NCBI GenBank assembly: GCA_015501055.1
Contig: JADNYV010000001.1
Location: 1,302,001 to 1,366,000, forward strand
Reading direction: 5' to 3'
Length of the DNA: 64,000 nucleotides
Source of the DNA: Mucidula mucida
Taxonomy: Eukaryota; Basidiomycota; Agaricomycetes; Agaricales; Physalacriaceae
The translations under genes were made by a program, and so were the position numbers. Shown here piece after piece: positions 48,554-58,705 of this stretch. The first letter of the stretch is position 1; the number at the start of each line of letters is the position of its first letter. The notes under the pieces were generated by a model. The model did not search any database, had not been told where the DNA came from, and saw nothing but the letters and a program-made list of their open reading frames with translations.

Positions 48554-48895
48554 TGTTGGGATTAATGCTAATGAAAGGAGTGACACAGCGAGTGGACTGG
48601 AGCCAGCCGCAGGCTATTACTTGCGCTCGCAGAGACGCAACGAACAAGCTAAAGGAGAGAGATGATTGAGCGAGCCTTCAGCGTCGGGGAAGGCAAAGAA
48701 CATTCACTTGTCAGGGCAATTTTGATTATTATTCTCCTTTCCAAATCAGTCCCCATATCCCGGAACCGGCACGTTTGCGCGTTATCTCGACCTCCTTCAC
48801 AAACTCACGACAGTCAAGATCATATTACTACACAGTACAGAATATATAGACTATAGTACATGGGTCATACGTGTGGGCAAATGGAAAAGTCAAGT
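48554..48895. other. Upstream region of the hydrolase gene
   Basis: 342 bp between the hydrolase start and the next minus-strand stop. No gene seen. Confidence 0.5.
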
Positions 48896-50001
48896 TCAAA
48901 GCGATGAAAATGAAAGACGAAGGTTTCGGCGTGTACTCTGCCGAACCAAAATTGATTCCTCCACAAAGTCCCACTTTCTGTAGGGCTGAGAGTTACCATC
49001 AGGAATGACTAGCTTCTGCAAAAATGGCAGCATGGTCGACCTCAGTATGGTATCCCATTCCTCCGGCGTTATGTGAGCTCCCCTCCCCGAGATGAAAAGA
49101 TCGCGTAACGAAGGAAAGCACTGGCCGATGGCCTCCAACACGATGGGACACATATGGGTGCCAACAAGACTGAGATGCCATAGCGAGCTGACCACCCCAT
49201 GAGGTGGCATAAACGCAAGCTCGCGTGCTTTGTCCCACTGAACCTCATAGCGCAACTCTTCAACCTCAGATGACTCCAATAGAAGCTGAAGTTGCTCATC
49301 GACTTCGTTGTCGAGCCCATCAGAAATGATAGAAAGCGTCTTTAACGAACAAGTCGAAACATGTCCACGAGAGATCCTTGCGTAAGGGAAACATGATCTA
49401 GAGTGAGGTCCACCACCTGTAGCAAAGGAAGCTGCCATGGAACTATGTCAAGCTCGAGATGTGCAAGTTTGAGCTCGCGCAGAGAGGAGAATTTGTGGCC
49501 AAGGGATTCGTCCCATTCTATGGAAGAATCCACCGCCATAGACTCCGAGTCGCTATCTGGACAGCCGTTTATGTGAAGGTAGTACACTTGCTCTGGATTC
49601 GACAGACAGTTCAGGAATCTGTGCGCGCCAGTAGCCAAGTCGCCTCCTAATGTGACCCGCGTCAGGCCATCCGATACGCCTAAGACATATCGAATATCTG
49701 ACAAACCCTTCGCCAGTACTCGGCCACGGTCTGTGGAGAGACGTATTGGACGAAGGTGGATACCCTTGACAAGCGCGGAAAGAGATTCATTATTGCGAAA
49801 AGTTGCTGCGAGAAGAGAGCAGGATGTGTATGAAGATAGCGTCGGATTCGCGTACAATTCCCGTCTGACGTAGTAGTGCCAGCAGGAAGAGATAGTAGCA
49901 AGCGACGAGAGCTCGCGGGGCCACCAATAGCCGAGCTCCAGGACAAGTGGAATCAAATCAGCGACAAAGAGAGGGCGACTGTCGAAGGGATGGTCCTGCA
50001 T
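48896..50001 (-). CDS. F-box-like/leucine-rich protein (apparent -1 frameshift)
   Basis: It starts MQDHPFDSRPLFVADLIPLVLELGY, an F-box-like helix pair followed by LATISSCWHYYVRRELYANP. Leucine-rich strands follow (LRELKLAHLELDIVPWQLP, LQVVDLTLDHVSL, LKTLSIISDGLD, SLWHLSLVGTHM, LRDLFISGRG, LQKLVIPDGN). This is a typical agaric F-box/LRR design; targets are unknown. The frame runs to a stop after DMFRLVR, while LKTLSIIS continues one base away at 49345-49358. A missing base is the simplest reading because LRR periodicity runs across. A 77-nt intron (donor after CTACAG) would also restore frame but would remove one LRR. Confidence 0.65.
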
Positions 50002-50640
50002 GACCTGTACAAGATTGATGAACTGTCCCGAGAGAGAGAGAGAGCGTCAACGCACCTCAGTTGCTGGCGTCTGCTAATGTCATGTTGACCACGTGGACCC
50101 CTTTCTTGTTTGAGCCCCCGGCCATCAAATCGGCCTTCTAAATTGTTACACTCGTCGTTTCTCTATCTCTTTCCATGTAAAACATATGTATCTCAATGCC
50201 TTCTACTCTAAAGCAGTCCTGTGGTGTCTAACATTCAAGTCTTGAGCTTGATTCCTCTTCTTGAACGATTCATCATGTCGGATAGTAAAGACAGCTCAAG
50301 GTCTTTCATTCATATGGACGTCGTACTTGAATGGTCGCGGTGACGATTCGAGCTTGGATACCTTGAATGTACTCACTTCACTGTAGACTTAGTTGTCACG
50401 GCCTTTGACAGCCTTCTGACAATTATAGAGTTGCAGTTACCTGGACTCTAGATACGTATTTGTTCGAGGCACGTTCATTCCATTTGTGCATACTGCTGCT
50501 GTGTGTAAGCGCATGATGGATCTCTACGGATCATCATTGTTATGCGTCGCACTACATAAAATGTTCATTATGCCTGACATTTAGTTCGACAGCGCCTTCG
50601 CTCTCGAGGCTACTAGTCAAAAGATATCCGTTCGTGTGGT
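50002..50640. other. Divergent intergenic region
   Basis: 639 bp between the F-box-like gene and the acyltransferase. Contains a short AG repeat (GAGAGAGAGAG near 50033). No gene or RNA recognised. Confidence 0.5.
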
Positions 50641-52377
50641 ATGAGTGATATTATCAGCACCGGCAAGGTCGCCAATGGCGTACATAGTACGTTTTAAGTC
50701 ACACGCAAAACACATGTCAGGGGTTGCCTTCCACCGCTCAGCATTGGCCGAGCTGTGTAGTAGTATCTTCCTTCCATGACCGTTGCACCGCCGCACACTA
50801 TTCCCGTTGCCCGGAGAGGCCGTCAGCGATGGACTCGGCTTATCTATGCCATATGCTTCTTCTTTGTTTTCAATATTGGGTGAGCTACTGTTCTGCCATA
50901 CTGCAGCAAGGACCCTAACATCTGAACAGATGTTTAATGGTTAACGGTTTCCAGCTCGTGTTCCTTCTTCCTCTTCGGCTGCTCAATGTCGACTGGTCAA
51001 GATCGCTCTATAATGATGGTATAAGATATACCAAGGGTGCCTTCGGATGCCTCTTGATTCTAATATGCCAATGGTTCTCCCCGACCTCTTTATCTGTGAC
51101 CTTCGAGACGGAAGGACAAGGTCGATTTAGACAAGGTGAGTCTATGTTGCCACAATCATTGCGGCACTCAATCTGCAGTCCACGAGTTCAGAGGACATCG
51201 ACAATATAGTTGTAAGGAACGCGAGAGGGGGTGTCGTGTCCTTGAATCTACCGACGAAGTTCGTTATGATAGCGAATCACCAGGTGTGCTACACTTCTCT
51301 TTTGCCCGTGTCATCTCAACATCGTCTCTAGATCTATTTAGACTGGTTGTATCAATGGTGTTTGTTGTATTTCATAGGACCTGGTGTCCATCGACATGTG
51401 TACATAACTTTGAAGAAGAGTCTCCGGTATGTTCACAGTGCATATCGCCTCGTTTTCGTATTAAACCGTCCTAGATGGGTGCCCATCGTAGGCTGGGTAG
51501 GTTGCAATTACTCGTTATGCTAGAAGCGCGAGTTGACTCCAGCATCAGGGGATGCAGTTCTTCAACTTCATATTCCTTGCGAGATCTTGGGCTTCAGATC
51601 GTGTAGAACTAGCCTCTAGTCTCTCATCTCTCGCTTCCGCCGCCGAACGAGAAGACACTCCCCTCGCGTTCTTTCTTTATCCTGAAGGAACTCTCGTCAG
51701 CAAGGACACGAGGCCAGTTAGTCGCAAGTTCGCAGATAAGATGGGTATTGTAGGTCATTCTTGTGCTCGAAAAGGAATATGAGGTTGACTTTACGCAGCC
51801 TGATTTGACGCATACGTTGTTGCCGAGATCGACAGGCCTCCATTACAGTCTTCGATCCCTCGCGTCTCGCATTCCTGATCTTCGCCTTATCGATGTCACT
51901 GTTGCTTATCCAGGTGCGTATAAATGCTGCCGTGAGAATCCAACTCTAAAGCTACATGCAGGTATTCCACCTCTGCACTATGGGCAGGACTATTATACGT
52001 TACGCTCCGTCTTCTTTGACGGGGTAGCGCCACCACTGATCCACCTGCACTTGAGAATGTTCCATGTGATCCGAGACGTTCCGATTGGCGATCTCTCTAG
52101 TAGTAGATCTTCGACACTCCCAAAGCACTCAGACAAACACACCGTCGAGGTCGATATCCCAGAAGTTGAGAAAGCACAGTTTGACAGCTGGTTGAGAAGG
52201 CTTTGGGAGGATAAAGATCGCCTCATAGACAAGTTTCACGAAACGCAGACCTTCAAAGGCGCACCGGTGGAGATACCCCTCCGACTACGGAGAAAACGGG
52301 AAGTTCTCGACGCATTTTGCTTCTTCCTTCCGGCAGCTGTTGGGTACGCATGGAGGCAATTCGTTCGCGATAAATGA
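50641..52377 (+). CDS. Lysophospholipid acyltransferase (AGPAT/LCLAT-like)
   Basis: It starts MSDIISTGKVANGVH and has an early membrane helix (LIYAICFFFVFNIGCLMVNG) and a second one (FGCLLILICQWF). The acyltransferase motifs are present: block I NHQIYLDW (NHx4D, the catalytic His-Asp), HVYITLKKSLRWVPIVGWGMQFFNFIFL (block II area) and block III AFFLYPEGTLVSKDT. The C-terminal half has RSTGLHYSLRSL, IDVTVAYPG and GIPPLHYGQDYYTLRSVFFDG, then IHLHLRMF. This pattern matches the AGPAT3-5/lysocardiolipin acyltransferase group (Cst26-like in yeast), which acylates lysophospholipids at ER membranes. Substrate is not determinable. Most introns were resolved; the one after the first exon is approximate. 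Confidence 0.85.
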
Positions 52378-52434
52378 TACGTGTATTGTATGCGGTAATG
52401 CTTTGAGGTAGCTGTACGCTTCGTTCTCGAGCTT

Positions 52435-52890
52435 TTAATGTGATTTCTGCTTCTCTGAAAGGGACTTGATGAGAAACATGCTGGTATCCATGAACCTTGC
52501 CAAGGCTGAAAGTCAACTTTAAGAAATGATTGTAATGTATTGCCCACCTATCGACGCAATTCTGAAAGTCTAGTTCAGTAACGCATACAGCGAACAAAAG
52601 AAAGAAACTTGCCGTCAGGCAAGACGCCTCGGCACTAGAAAACTTGTTTGACGGAGTTGAAGTAACACATCTTCCGAGTAACAGTTGTTCAGAACGAACA
52701 CCAAATGTATAAAACACTCAACTTGTCCCAGCCTAAAGAAACACTGTCAGAAATGAGTCTCTTATATTTTGAAGTCGGACATACAGGTTGTCGTCAGAGT
52801 CTGTATAGTATGTTGTAGCTTGGCGTTGGCCTGTTCACGGGCGAGAAATGTTTCCATTTCTCGCCGAGTTGAGGGGTCGAAATCATCCAT
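52435..52890 (-). CDS. TIM8: Mitochondrial intermembrane-space chaperone Tim8
   Basis: Five tiny exons (52890-52785, 52732-52723, 52670-52613, 52561-52548, 52495-52435; 249 nt) give 82 residues: MDDFDPSTRREMETFLAREQ at the start, then TTC-WDKC, KFSSAEASCLTNCVDRFMDTS. The twin CX3C motif (CWDKC and CLTNC) and SSxEASCLTNC spacing identify Tim8. Tim8-Tim13 hexamers escort hydrophobic precursors such as Tim23 across the intermembrane space. Exons 2 and 4 are only 10 and 14 nt. The intron starting at 52612 has a GCAAGT donor, the consensus GC form. No single open frame covers this gene, so simple ORF finding misses it. It is divergent from IES1. Confidence 0.92.
52562..52612 (-). other. GC-AG intron in TIM8
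   Basis: ACG|GCAAGT donor and TTTCAG acceptor join LT to NCVDR, completing the second CX3C motif. Confidence 0.85.
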
Positions 52891-53362
52891 GGTGGTAGTC
52901 TCCCGTAGTAACTCGGTGTTGTGGCTGTGCCCTGAATTTGGCCGATCTGGCAACTACTTTTGCCTCCGTTTTACCCATTAGGGCCATATTTCAGGGCCAT
53001 CCGAGGACCGAAAATGGCTGAAATCTGAAATCTTGGTATGTCTACTATCAACTATCAGGCTACGCCCTTCCCTGCTACTCTTCGCATGCGTTTCCGCAGG
53101 TGACATGTCCTAGTACTGCTCTTCGAACACCTCCTCGATCTGTCGCTATTCCTTCCCGCATCTACCAACCTGGGTTTGCCCCCAGTATAGAATTGTTCTC
53201 CATTCGTTACGACAAAGCTCTCAAAGCTGCGCATCTCTTTCGCTATCATACACGTGAGGCTTCTTGCTCCCGGCTTTCATCTTGCGCGGCGACAAACTTT
53301 CTGTACTGCATCTGCCGCGTGTGGCTTCCAGCCTCGTGTCATATAGTGTCCGTTCTTTCTTC
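52891..53362. promoter_or_regulatory. Divergent promoter region (TIM8 / IES1)
   Basis: 472 bp between the two start codons. No defined motif; the short frames here are not conserved. Confidence 0.5.
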
Positions 53363-55287
53363 ATGGCGGCCACGTCCGCGCCCACCACTGCGACATGGTC
53401 CACCGCTGACTCTGTCCCTCCGTGCGTCGGTTCTTGTCCTCCAACGCTGACGCCATCTCATTCGCTTCCCTAGCGTTGGTTACCTCAGTCGGAAAGCCCT
53501 TCCCATTAAACGTAATGACGCAGAATCTCTCACGCGCGAGGACGTCCAATACGATCTCCTCAACCATATTTTCTCTGATAGCAAAGCGGTCTTCACGCCC
53601 CACACACCCGGAAAGTCAATCAAACTCACATTCCGCGACCTCTACGTCAACGCTCTCTACAACTCCAGTAAATGTTCCAAAGTTCTTAAAGAGAAAATGG
53701 TCGAGACCCCCGCGTTCGCGCTGGAGTTTGCCAAGATCTGTCTTCTCACAAATGTCGGAAGGATCAATACGACGATGGCTTGTAAGAACTTTCAGCTTCT
53801 GTCCTACGGGTTTGGGCTAAGTTTTGCTCGCGCAGTCTTCCAGAGATGAAAACGGCGTTGCGCACATACCATCCCGTTCCTTCCTTGCAGAAAACGGATG
53901 GCAACGCTCAGGATGCCCCTCGAATCAAGAATTGTCTCAAAGCCGCGCTCCTACCTTCGGAGCTGAAAACTTTGCCACCATCTAGCCCGGACGAAATCCT
54001 CTCTAAACTCGTACGTTCATCGGTCTTTTCGTCCTCCGTTCAATGACTTGATCATTTAACATAGACCGAAGGGCAGCGACCCCCAACCAGTGTCGTAAAC
54101 TTGATTTTTGTCCTGTCAAATCATGCCGCTGTACGACTTCTTGTCAATCCAGCCATTCACCATGCTTACCAACTGTTCCTGCAGCCTTTGGCAAGGACTC
54201 ATTTTGACGGATCAATCAACTTCTTAGATTTTTTTCTTCCGAAGCCTTTGGCATCTGCAGATCGTGCGAAGGCCTTCCTCTGGTTCATCTACCACTATCT
54301 GGAGTCCCCTACTGGACCTAATCCTTTTGACGATGATTACTCAAGGGAGCGTACCAACATGGCACCATACATTCGGCCACTCAGCGCAAGGGAGGCTGCG
54401 AGAGAAAACGTGGACACCGAGGACGAAATCATATGGGGAAACATGATGTCTAACCAGCGCAACATATTCCTTCATAAGTTGGTATCGTCTATGGAAAATG
54501 ACAAGAAGGCGAAGCCCGCTGCACCTCACTTCGTACCAGGTCAAACTACATTTCTGATTTCAGTGCGCGACAGCTGACAGGCGCGGCAGAACCATCCTCA
54601 TCCGCAGGACAACGAAGAGGTGTAGATGCGGCTAGAGATGATGCACCGTTCATGTTTTACGTTCCAGGTCGAGAGCAGACACCTTCTAGAGATACAAGCG
54701 AAAGAAGCGGTAAAGATACGGCATCTCTAAACCTGAGTTGATGCTGATTTCTCTGAAACAGATACGCCGCTTGTACCTCCCGACCTACAACGCCATCATC
54801 GTCGCCATCATACCGACCAACCTCAAACCACTCAAAATCTGCAGTATCTTCGCCATCGTCCGCCCCCTCCACCTAGTAGTTCCCAGCACCAGCACCAACG
54901 CCATCACACACACCCGATGCTGTCGCGTTCTCACATGATGCCTCCAGCGTCAAGTTCGTCGTTTCGACGTGAACATGAGGAGAGCCGGTCCATTGTGCAG
55001 CGTATGTCATTCGGGTTATATCTGGTCTAGATTCGGCGTAACAGACTTGCACAGAAGCTTTGCATATGGCACTCAACTCGGATCCCCTCGCAGATTCGGA
55101 TGAAGAAAAACCTGACGAGAATTTATTGCTGGATTATAGTATGTCTCATTTCGTCCGCGTCGGACGAGTTCACTGACGACGGCTGCAAGGACGGCGACTT
55201 GAGGTTCTATCTCGAATACGCGGCAGACCGCCAACTCCAGATACGCCCCCACAAGAGCAGCACTTCTACACAGCTAGGCTTCCTTAG
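53363..55287 (+). CDS. IES1: Ies1-type INO80 complex subunit (apparent -1 frameshift)
   Basis: It starts MAATSAPTTATW and reads SRKALPIKRNDAESLTRE, DVQYDLLNHIFSDSKAVFT, FRDLYVNALYNSSKCSKVLK, FAKICLLTNVGRINTTMA, then PEMKTALRTYHPVPSLQKTDG, AQDAPRIKNCLKAALLPSE, VVNLIFVLSNHAA, INFLDFFLPKPLASADRAKAFLW, FIYHYLESPTGPNPFDDDY, RENVDTEDEIIWGNMMSNQR, a His/Gln/Pro-rich stretch, ALNSDPLADSDEEKPDENLLLDY and RRLEVLSRIRGRPPTPDTPP. This order matches fungal Ies1, an accessory subunit of the INO80 chromatin remodeller. After the intron ending at 53835 the sequence TCTTCCAGAG lacks one base relative to the FFPE/FFAE codons of the paralogue, which breaks the frame at 53837-53843. Confidence 0.8.
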
Positions 55288-55717
55288 CCCAATGGTAATA
55301 AGACGTTGTATTGAAACCATCTGTTTGTATTTTTGGCGTGTACATACATGTAAGAAGATTTATCTCAAAAGGCTCGTACAATATACTTGGATGTAAAACA
55401 ACGACACGACAACTCAAATTCTATTGTGCATTGCGGACAGTGTGTATATAACAAAGGTGAGGTCAAGAACGCTACGTATTAAATATACTGAGGGTGATGC
55501 CCATTAAGAGAATGTGATAGACGCAACAGCTCTGCTGCAGTCCAAATATGAGACAGGAGAATGTGAAAGATATAAACCGAAAGCTGAATGATGGCTAATC
55601 ATACAATACACTGCAAACGAACGAAACGTGACTGTTCTTTTCTTTCTTTAATCGCCAATTAAGTATGGAACGGCGTGAGGCGTGACTGAGGGAACAAATA
55701 CAATGTTTAACGCTTGC
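55288..55717. other. Convergent 3' intergenic region
   Basis: A/T-rich 3' flanks of IES1 and the following minus-strand gene. No gene recognised. Confidence 0.5.
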
Positions 55718-56902
55718 TCAGAAGCCTCCTGGAAGCAACAGAACTGGATGCTCGAAACCTGACCTAGGCTTTCCGGGGGAAAGATCTGCAGGTGCGCTGT
55801 GGCGTCGCCATTTTCGGTCATCAACAGGCGGTTCCTCTTCAATGGGAACCATGCGTCTACGAAGAGTAGAAAGCATGTCCTTTGCAGTCTTCTCACGCGA
55901 GTTCAAGGCTAGAAGGTTGCTCTCCGATAAATCAAGCGAAGCCAATCTCCTGGTACGCGGCACCCGAATGGTCGTCACTTGGATTACAGGATCAACCAAA
56001 AGATTGGGCGACTTGGGTAGAGAGCGGACGATTGAACATGAAGCGAAGCCGCTTTGAATTGATAGGAAGTTGGAGGCGGCCGACGGACAACGTGGGCCGT
56101 TCAGTCGCATCAGGAGCATGTGCTTGCGTCAGGAATGCAGGCAGCCGATTGCTGCGGGGTGCAGACTCGGTGATCGGAACTCTTTGGAGGCGCGCAGAGA
56201 TTTGGTCAAGAGAAGGAAGGGACTTGGTTGCTTTCGTCTCGTGTATAGCAGCCTTGGTGCCATTGTCCTTGGGAGGGCTGGGCATGCGGAAATCAACCTG
56301 TTCGACCCATGGCTCCCTGGGATAAGACAGAGGACCAGACCCTGACTTATCACTATTAAGAGAATCGAACAGTGCGAGTGGCGACACTAGGCCCGGCGAA
56401 GGTAGAGAATAGTGAAATATAGCTGGAGATTCTGGCGGGGTCGCAGGCTGGGTTGTCGCGGTTGGCGATGGAGGAGCAAGGATTTTACGCAAGAAAAGTG
56501 CGCGACGTTCCACTGCGCCACATTTTAGGCGAGAATAAAAAATGATCGGGAATATGGCACACCTTGCTTGCTCTTGTGCGCCTTAAGAGCCACCTCCTTG
56601 CGAAGGTCGGTGCGCTTCGCAACGACCACGGCATTCCTCTCCCTTGAAGCCTTCAACAATGCCTCGAAACGCTCTGGCTCAAGGCCCTTGCCCTGAACCT
56701 TGCCTGACGCATCCGCAGGCCGCAGAGGCGACAGCTGTCTGACAAACTTCGCAGTAGCGGGTGGTGGGGTCAGATGCATTGGTCTGAAGCTATCGTCGGC
56801 ATCGGGAGTCGCCCATGGGAACGGAGAAAAAGGTTCGTCCAACGACTCCTGCGGCGGGGCAGGCGAAATGGATATTTGTGGGATAGGGATAGCAATGGCC
56901 AT
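55718..56902 (-). CDS. Conserved-looking hypothetical protein (unknown)
   Basis: It starts MAIAIPIPQISISPAPPQ. The early part is Pro-rich, then a basic helical region has RFEALLKASRERNAVVVAKRTDLRKEVALKAHKSKQ, spliced to VERRALFLRKILAPP. A Ser/Pro linker and a C-terminal basic region follow (TTIRVPRTRRLASLDLSESNLLALNSREKTAKDMLSTLRRRMVP). I recognise no domain. Near 56000-56060 the frame must change; a 74-nt intron with donor GTCGGC and acceptor CCCAAG fits phase, so a frameshift is not required. Composition suggests a nuclear or cytosolic low-complexity regulator, which is only a guess. Confidence 0.5.
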
Positions 56903-57602
56903 TGTAAAGAGCGTTTGGGATTCTGCAAATAGGTGACCAGCACCAGTGTAATCTGGTAATTGCACAGGCGAAAGGGAGAGGACAAAACCAAGGTTCTCGC
57001 CCTGATAGAGAAGAAAGAAACGAACGCAGACTGGCTGCTAAAATTGATTGATTGCAAAATCTGTTTGGTTTTAATTCTCAGCTCCTTAGCAACCATTCCG
57101 TCGACCCGCCTTCACTTCATGATCGCGTTCCCCCGCCGACTGAGACCTATAGTACCTGGATTCAATCTGATGTTCGATAGTACTGATCTCCATATTCTTG
57201 TTCTCCCACTGCGCTCTACTGCGCTGTACACAGGATTCCAGGTCGGAGGACCGTGGCAACGATCATGACACGCGCTCATCAAGCCTAGCTCTTGGCATCC
57301 GTTCTCCGTGAAGAACAAGACGGCGATATATATATATATTGAATGTCACACTCATTCTTATCCATGGCACTGCTCAGAAGTACGGATGGGCAGAGCGATG
57401 AAGCCCGACCGAGAAACACATCGAATAGTTTCGGACACAAGAACAACAAGATCAGCAAGTCAATTGAGACGATAACAGCTTGAGTGCGAGAAAACCATCA
57501 TTTCTGCTCCAGTCAAGATATCAACTCCCGTATAGATCCTTCCAGGAGGCTGGAACACCCTGTTCCGACGCAAACACTTGAAAGATTTGGAGAAATGGCG
57601 GC
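56903..57602. other. Intergenic region
   Basis: About 700 bp with a short (TA) run at 57326-57339. No supported gene. Confidence 0.5.
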
Positions 57603-58022
57603 CTATGTGTAACTCAGAAGATGTGTATCAAGTTGCACGGCATACGTCGTGATACCAATCCGCGTATAAAACCAGAAGGTATCACGAGAAGATGTGATGG
57701 ATTGGTAGTGGTATGAGAAACCACGAATGCATTGAATGCAGTTGGTTCGATGTCGGCCATTTCGGAATACGAAATGGCTTTCCCACTCGTCGCGTCTGTC
57801 ATTGCCAGACCGGCTAACATGTTGAAGGACATTATAATCTTGTGAGGGTGTATACGTTAACATCAGAAAGGCGCGAGTGTCTCACGTCTTGATTTCCTTG
57901 ACAAGCGGGGAGTAAGGCGCAGATTGAGAAGCGAATCGTTGAAGTTTAACATAAGCATTCACCTTAGGAGACAATTGAGCTCCAGACTCTTTCTGATAAC
58001 TAACACAGTTATTTGAAGACAT
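57603..58022 (-). CDS. Possible small two-exon gene (orphan, low confidence)
   Basis: An ATG at 58022 opens MSSNNCVSYQKESGAQLS and continues KLQRFASQSAPYSPLVKEIK. A GTGAGA donor near 57888 and a TTAG acceptor near 57819 would join it to RSGNDRRDEWESHF ... LDTHLLSYT, ending at 57603. The other open frame on this strand (MSFNMLAGLAMTD) is equally open, so the model is not secure. I know no relatives. It could be a lineage-specific small protein or non-coding transcript. Confidence 0.25.
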
Positions 58023-58705
58023 GAAGTTATGAAGTCGTAAATACTCGCACTCGCGATTTATTTAAGGACAGTACTTACCACTGGTACTTACTTTGTGCCT
58101 CTCTTCTCTGGTTGACAACTGCATTCAAGTTCACATTGGAATGGGGACGTCTGGAACACTAGTTACAATGTGTTGGGGAAGACTCCGGAATGAGCATTGA
58201 ATGATGCAGGGATGGAGGCTTTCACTGTCTGGAGTGAGGGTGGGGTGCATATCCTGTACTACTTGTCATACGCATTAAGGAGAACGATACGTCCTTTGCT
58301 GCGTTACATCGTCTCATCTGAGGCACACAATCTCATCATTGTAAACCTTCAGTAAATGTTCCTGTACCGGTGACAGATTGAAGCCAAATATCTGTCCTTT
58401 TCACGGCATTGTCGTAGCTGTGATCACAGGGCGAGGTACAAGCCCATAACTAATCCTCCGACTTACGCTACGTCCTAACTTTTCGACTCCACCAAGAGCC
58501 GCCGACGTGTCATTATCTCAACGACGCCGAGGAGAACTTGGGTCACTTGAACCGGCCAGCTTCAAGTTGAAGGCCGGTCGGCGGCGTGTCACCAGTCCGA
58601 AACAAAAGAGGAAATATTCCCGGCGCAACACTGGACAAATGTGAGTACCGAATTTTCTTATCACGCGAAAGGAACCACCAACAGTAGCGGCGGCACAGGA
58701 CCATT
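58023..58705. other. Upstream region of the Rho GEF gene
   Basis: Probable promoter and unresolved 5' exon(s) of the downstream gene. A candidate intron lies at about 58640-58688. Confidence 0.4.

Noticed and set aside
56000..56060. Frameshift in the hypothetical gene at 55718-56902
   Set aside because: A 74-nt intron with correct phase can explain the frame change, and no homologue is known to judge by.
57326..57339. TA dinucleotide run
   Set aside because: Too short and common to be notable.
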